Assembly: GCA_030374805.1 (NCBI GenBank)
Contig: JARGSG010000057.1
Location: 186,001 to 250,000 of the forward strand
DNA from: Gracilaria gracilis
Lineage: Eukaryota; Rhodophyta; Florideophyceae; Gracilariales; Gracilariaceae
Length of the DNA stretch: 64,000 bases
Reading direction: 5' to 3'
The notes under the pieces: model-generated
Told to the model about the DNA's origin: nothing
Seen by the model: only the letters and a program-made list of their open reading frames with translations
Database searches by the model: none
Translations under genes and position numbers: made by a program
In this document: piece after piece, positions 62,604-64,000 of the stretch
Layout: the number at the start of each line of letters is the position of its first letter
Position numbering within the stretch: position 1 is the stretch's first letter

Positions 62604-63561
62604 ATGTCGATCAAAGGAAACAATTTCACCGCAGACGAGGATCTTCGCCTCGCCTGAGCTTGGGTCTCTAGTTCCCAGTCATGCACATATCACAGTGCGG
62701 AGACATTTTGGTCGGATGTGGCAAACAAATATAAAGCCAACGGCAGCATTGCAGTTCCTTGCTCTGCACACAGCCACAAATACCGGTGGAAGATACTCAA
62801 AAAGACTACTCAGAAGTATTTGGCAGCTATCAAGCTTTATCGTGCGAATATACCATCAGAGAAACAGAAGATGATACAGTTTTGAATGTCATGAAACTGT
62901 ACCGAGAGCGCAACAAAGTCACAAAAGAGGGAAAGACACGCCTTGCCTTTGTGTTTAAGTCAATTGAAGCCAGCAAACTACTCGCACAGCCCCCAAAGTT
63001 TTCGAGCGGTATCGGCGGTGGTTCAGCAAATACCTCTCCGGGGTACCGTCCAACAGAAACGCCGGTGCCCATGGAGTCGGAGTTAATTGATAGTCAAACC
63101 GGACCAAACACATCTAGTTTTCAGTCTGGTCGCCAACCGTAAATGTGGAAGCGGACCGGAAATATCGGCATGGATGCGCCTTCTTCCTGCCGCGGAAGCT
63201 AAGGCACACAAATTAGCGAGACCGATTGAACGGTGTGTCGGCTGTTATCAAGAAGAGCACACAAGATCGTGTGTTTGCGGCTTCGGTTGAGCTTCGCTCC
63301 AAGATACTTTGCCGTGAAAGTCTCGGTTCTGAAGAGTTAAGTAAGCGTTTGGATGCTCTATTTGCGGACGCAGCATCTATGGGACGCTATGCGCCACAGG
63401 AAGTCAACAGTAAAGCTGTTAAGGACGCGGAATTAGAATCAAACAAAGAACAAAAAATTGGTGTCGATTTGGGTACGGTGTCTTTCGATGGCGATAATGC
63501 TGCGAGGGAGGCCCTCAAAGACATGGGTACCACCCTTGCGGTCACGAAGACGGGCCACTAA
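62604..63561 (+). pseudogene. decayed Myb/NAM-like transposon partner protein
   Basis: ATG 62604 begins MSIKGNNFTADEDLRLA, then TGA, then AWVSSSQSCTYHSAETFWSDVANKYKAN. This is the Myb/SANT start of the NAM-associated family (F(T/S)..ED..L..AW...S.......FW..V...Y). The frame then shifts near 62800 to KDYSEVFGSYQALSCEYTIRETEDDTVLNVMKLYRERNKVTKEGKTRLAFVFKSIEASKLL. That is the second conserved part (F.GSY......D......LY......GK.F.F....). Further shifts lead to PAAEAKAHKLARPIER and a helical C-terminal part ending at 63561. There is one nonsense codon and at least two frameshifts. In live elements such proteins bind DNA and assist a Harbinger-type transposase; none is adjacent here. Confidence 0.75.
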
Positions 63562-63614
63562 AGCTCTATTCTCTCGCTTCGTACGCAGTTCGCTTGAGTT
63601 CTACTGATTCAAAG

Positions 63615-63740
63615 CCTTCAGCCCTTGGCTGCCGTGGCACGGGCAAAATCCTTCACTCGCTCGCTTCCTCCCTCGCTTCGCTCGGTCGTCGCTACATCGC
63701 AGCGTACTTTGCCCGTGCCACGGAAGCCAGGCACTGAAGG
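63615..63740. mobile_element. 126-bp foldback element (MITE-like)
   Basis: Arms 63615-63647 and 63708-63740 are inverted repeats of 33 bp with four mismatches, including a perfect 16-bp core CCGTGGCACGGGCAAA. AAG flanks both sides (63612-63614 and 63741-63743) as a possible 3-bp target duplication, which would fit a Harbinger-mobilised MITE. The centre is rich in CGCT words. Confidence 0.75.
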
Positions 63741-64000
63741 AAGTGCAAGACGTAAACCAGGTGTTATTAAACGACATTCGTATATCGTGTGCTTTACCTA
63801 TTTCTACCACCGCGCTCGTTCCATAGGTGATTCGTGAGTTCCTTGCATAGGTTGTGATGACTAGCACAATTAGTGACGAGAGCGTCTTGTTCTCACAAAC
63901 TAAGCAAGCCATTGGCGCTCTGAGCATCATGGTTTCCAACATTTTCGCCTCCGTTCACACTCTCCGTGATGTAGTGCAATGGAATCCCCCTCTCTGATGG
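63741..64000. other. Window end, no gene recognised
   Basis: No frame here carries a motif. A gene entering from the right cannot be excluded. Confidence 0.35.

Noticed and set aside
1..64000. Stop-codon reassignment to explain the many in-frame stops
   Set aside because: All three stops occur inside frames, and the intact host genes end normally with TAA and TGA. The affected genes are nearly all mobile elements.

Overview
This window looks like nuclear DNA of a compact eukaryotic genome that is heavily loaded with transposable elements. Three recognisable host genes are short and apparently intronless: a LEO1 subunit of the Paf1 complex, a holocarboxylase-synthetase-type biotin ligase, and a xanthine-type phosphoribosyltransferase. 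They sit side by side between 5.5 and 10.6 kb. Single-exon genes packed together, a putative plastid or mitochondrial targeting leader, and abundant Gypsy, Copia, PIF/Harbinger and pogo elements would fit a florideophyte red alga such as Chondrus. That is an inference from style, not from a marker gene. I saw no rRNA, tRNA or CRISPR array.

Layout. 1-0.6 kb: 5' part of a pogo-type transposase (minus). 3.8-5.4 kb: an intact 521-aa hypothetical gene of a type often seen beside DNA transposons. 5.5-10.6 kb: the host gene island (LEO1, biotin ligase, phosphoribosyltransferase). 10.9-12.1 kb: an intact PIF/Harbinger transposase. 13.10-15.87 kb: a complete two-gene DNA transposon with 20-bp terminal inverted repeats. 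16.9-20.4 kb: two decayed Harbinger transposases in opposite orientation. 20.8-24.4 kb: Myb/NAM-like remnants and an intact pogo transposase. 24.88-27.03 kb: a Tigger-like element with TA target duplications and one frameshift. 29.3-37.5 kb: four decayed unknown genes, one of which ends in a 2-oxoglutarate/Fe(II)-oxygenase-like fold. 38.7-45.3 kb: a badly decayed Gypsy element ending in a 93-nt near-perfect palindrome. 46.3-60.5 kb: a Copia element (minus) split by a complete 11.8-kb Gypsy element (plus) that has matching LTRs, a 5-bp target duplication and a long antisense gene between pol and the 3' LTR. 62.6-63.7 kb: a decayed Myb-like gene and a 126-bp foldback element.

How it fits together. 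The host genes serve transcription elongation, biotinylation of carboxylases and purine salvage, and they have no visible functional link. Everything else is mobile DNA at different stages of decay. Much of the decay is by in-frame stop codons with the reading frame otherwise preserved. The most interesting items are the antisense gene inside the Gypsy element, the decayed block at 31.3-37.5 kb with its oxygenase-like domain, and the two-gene inverted-repeat transposon whose second protein I cannot place.
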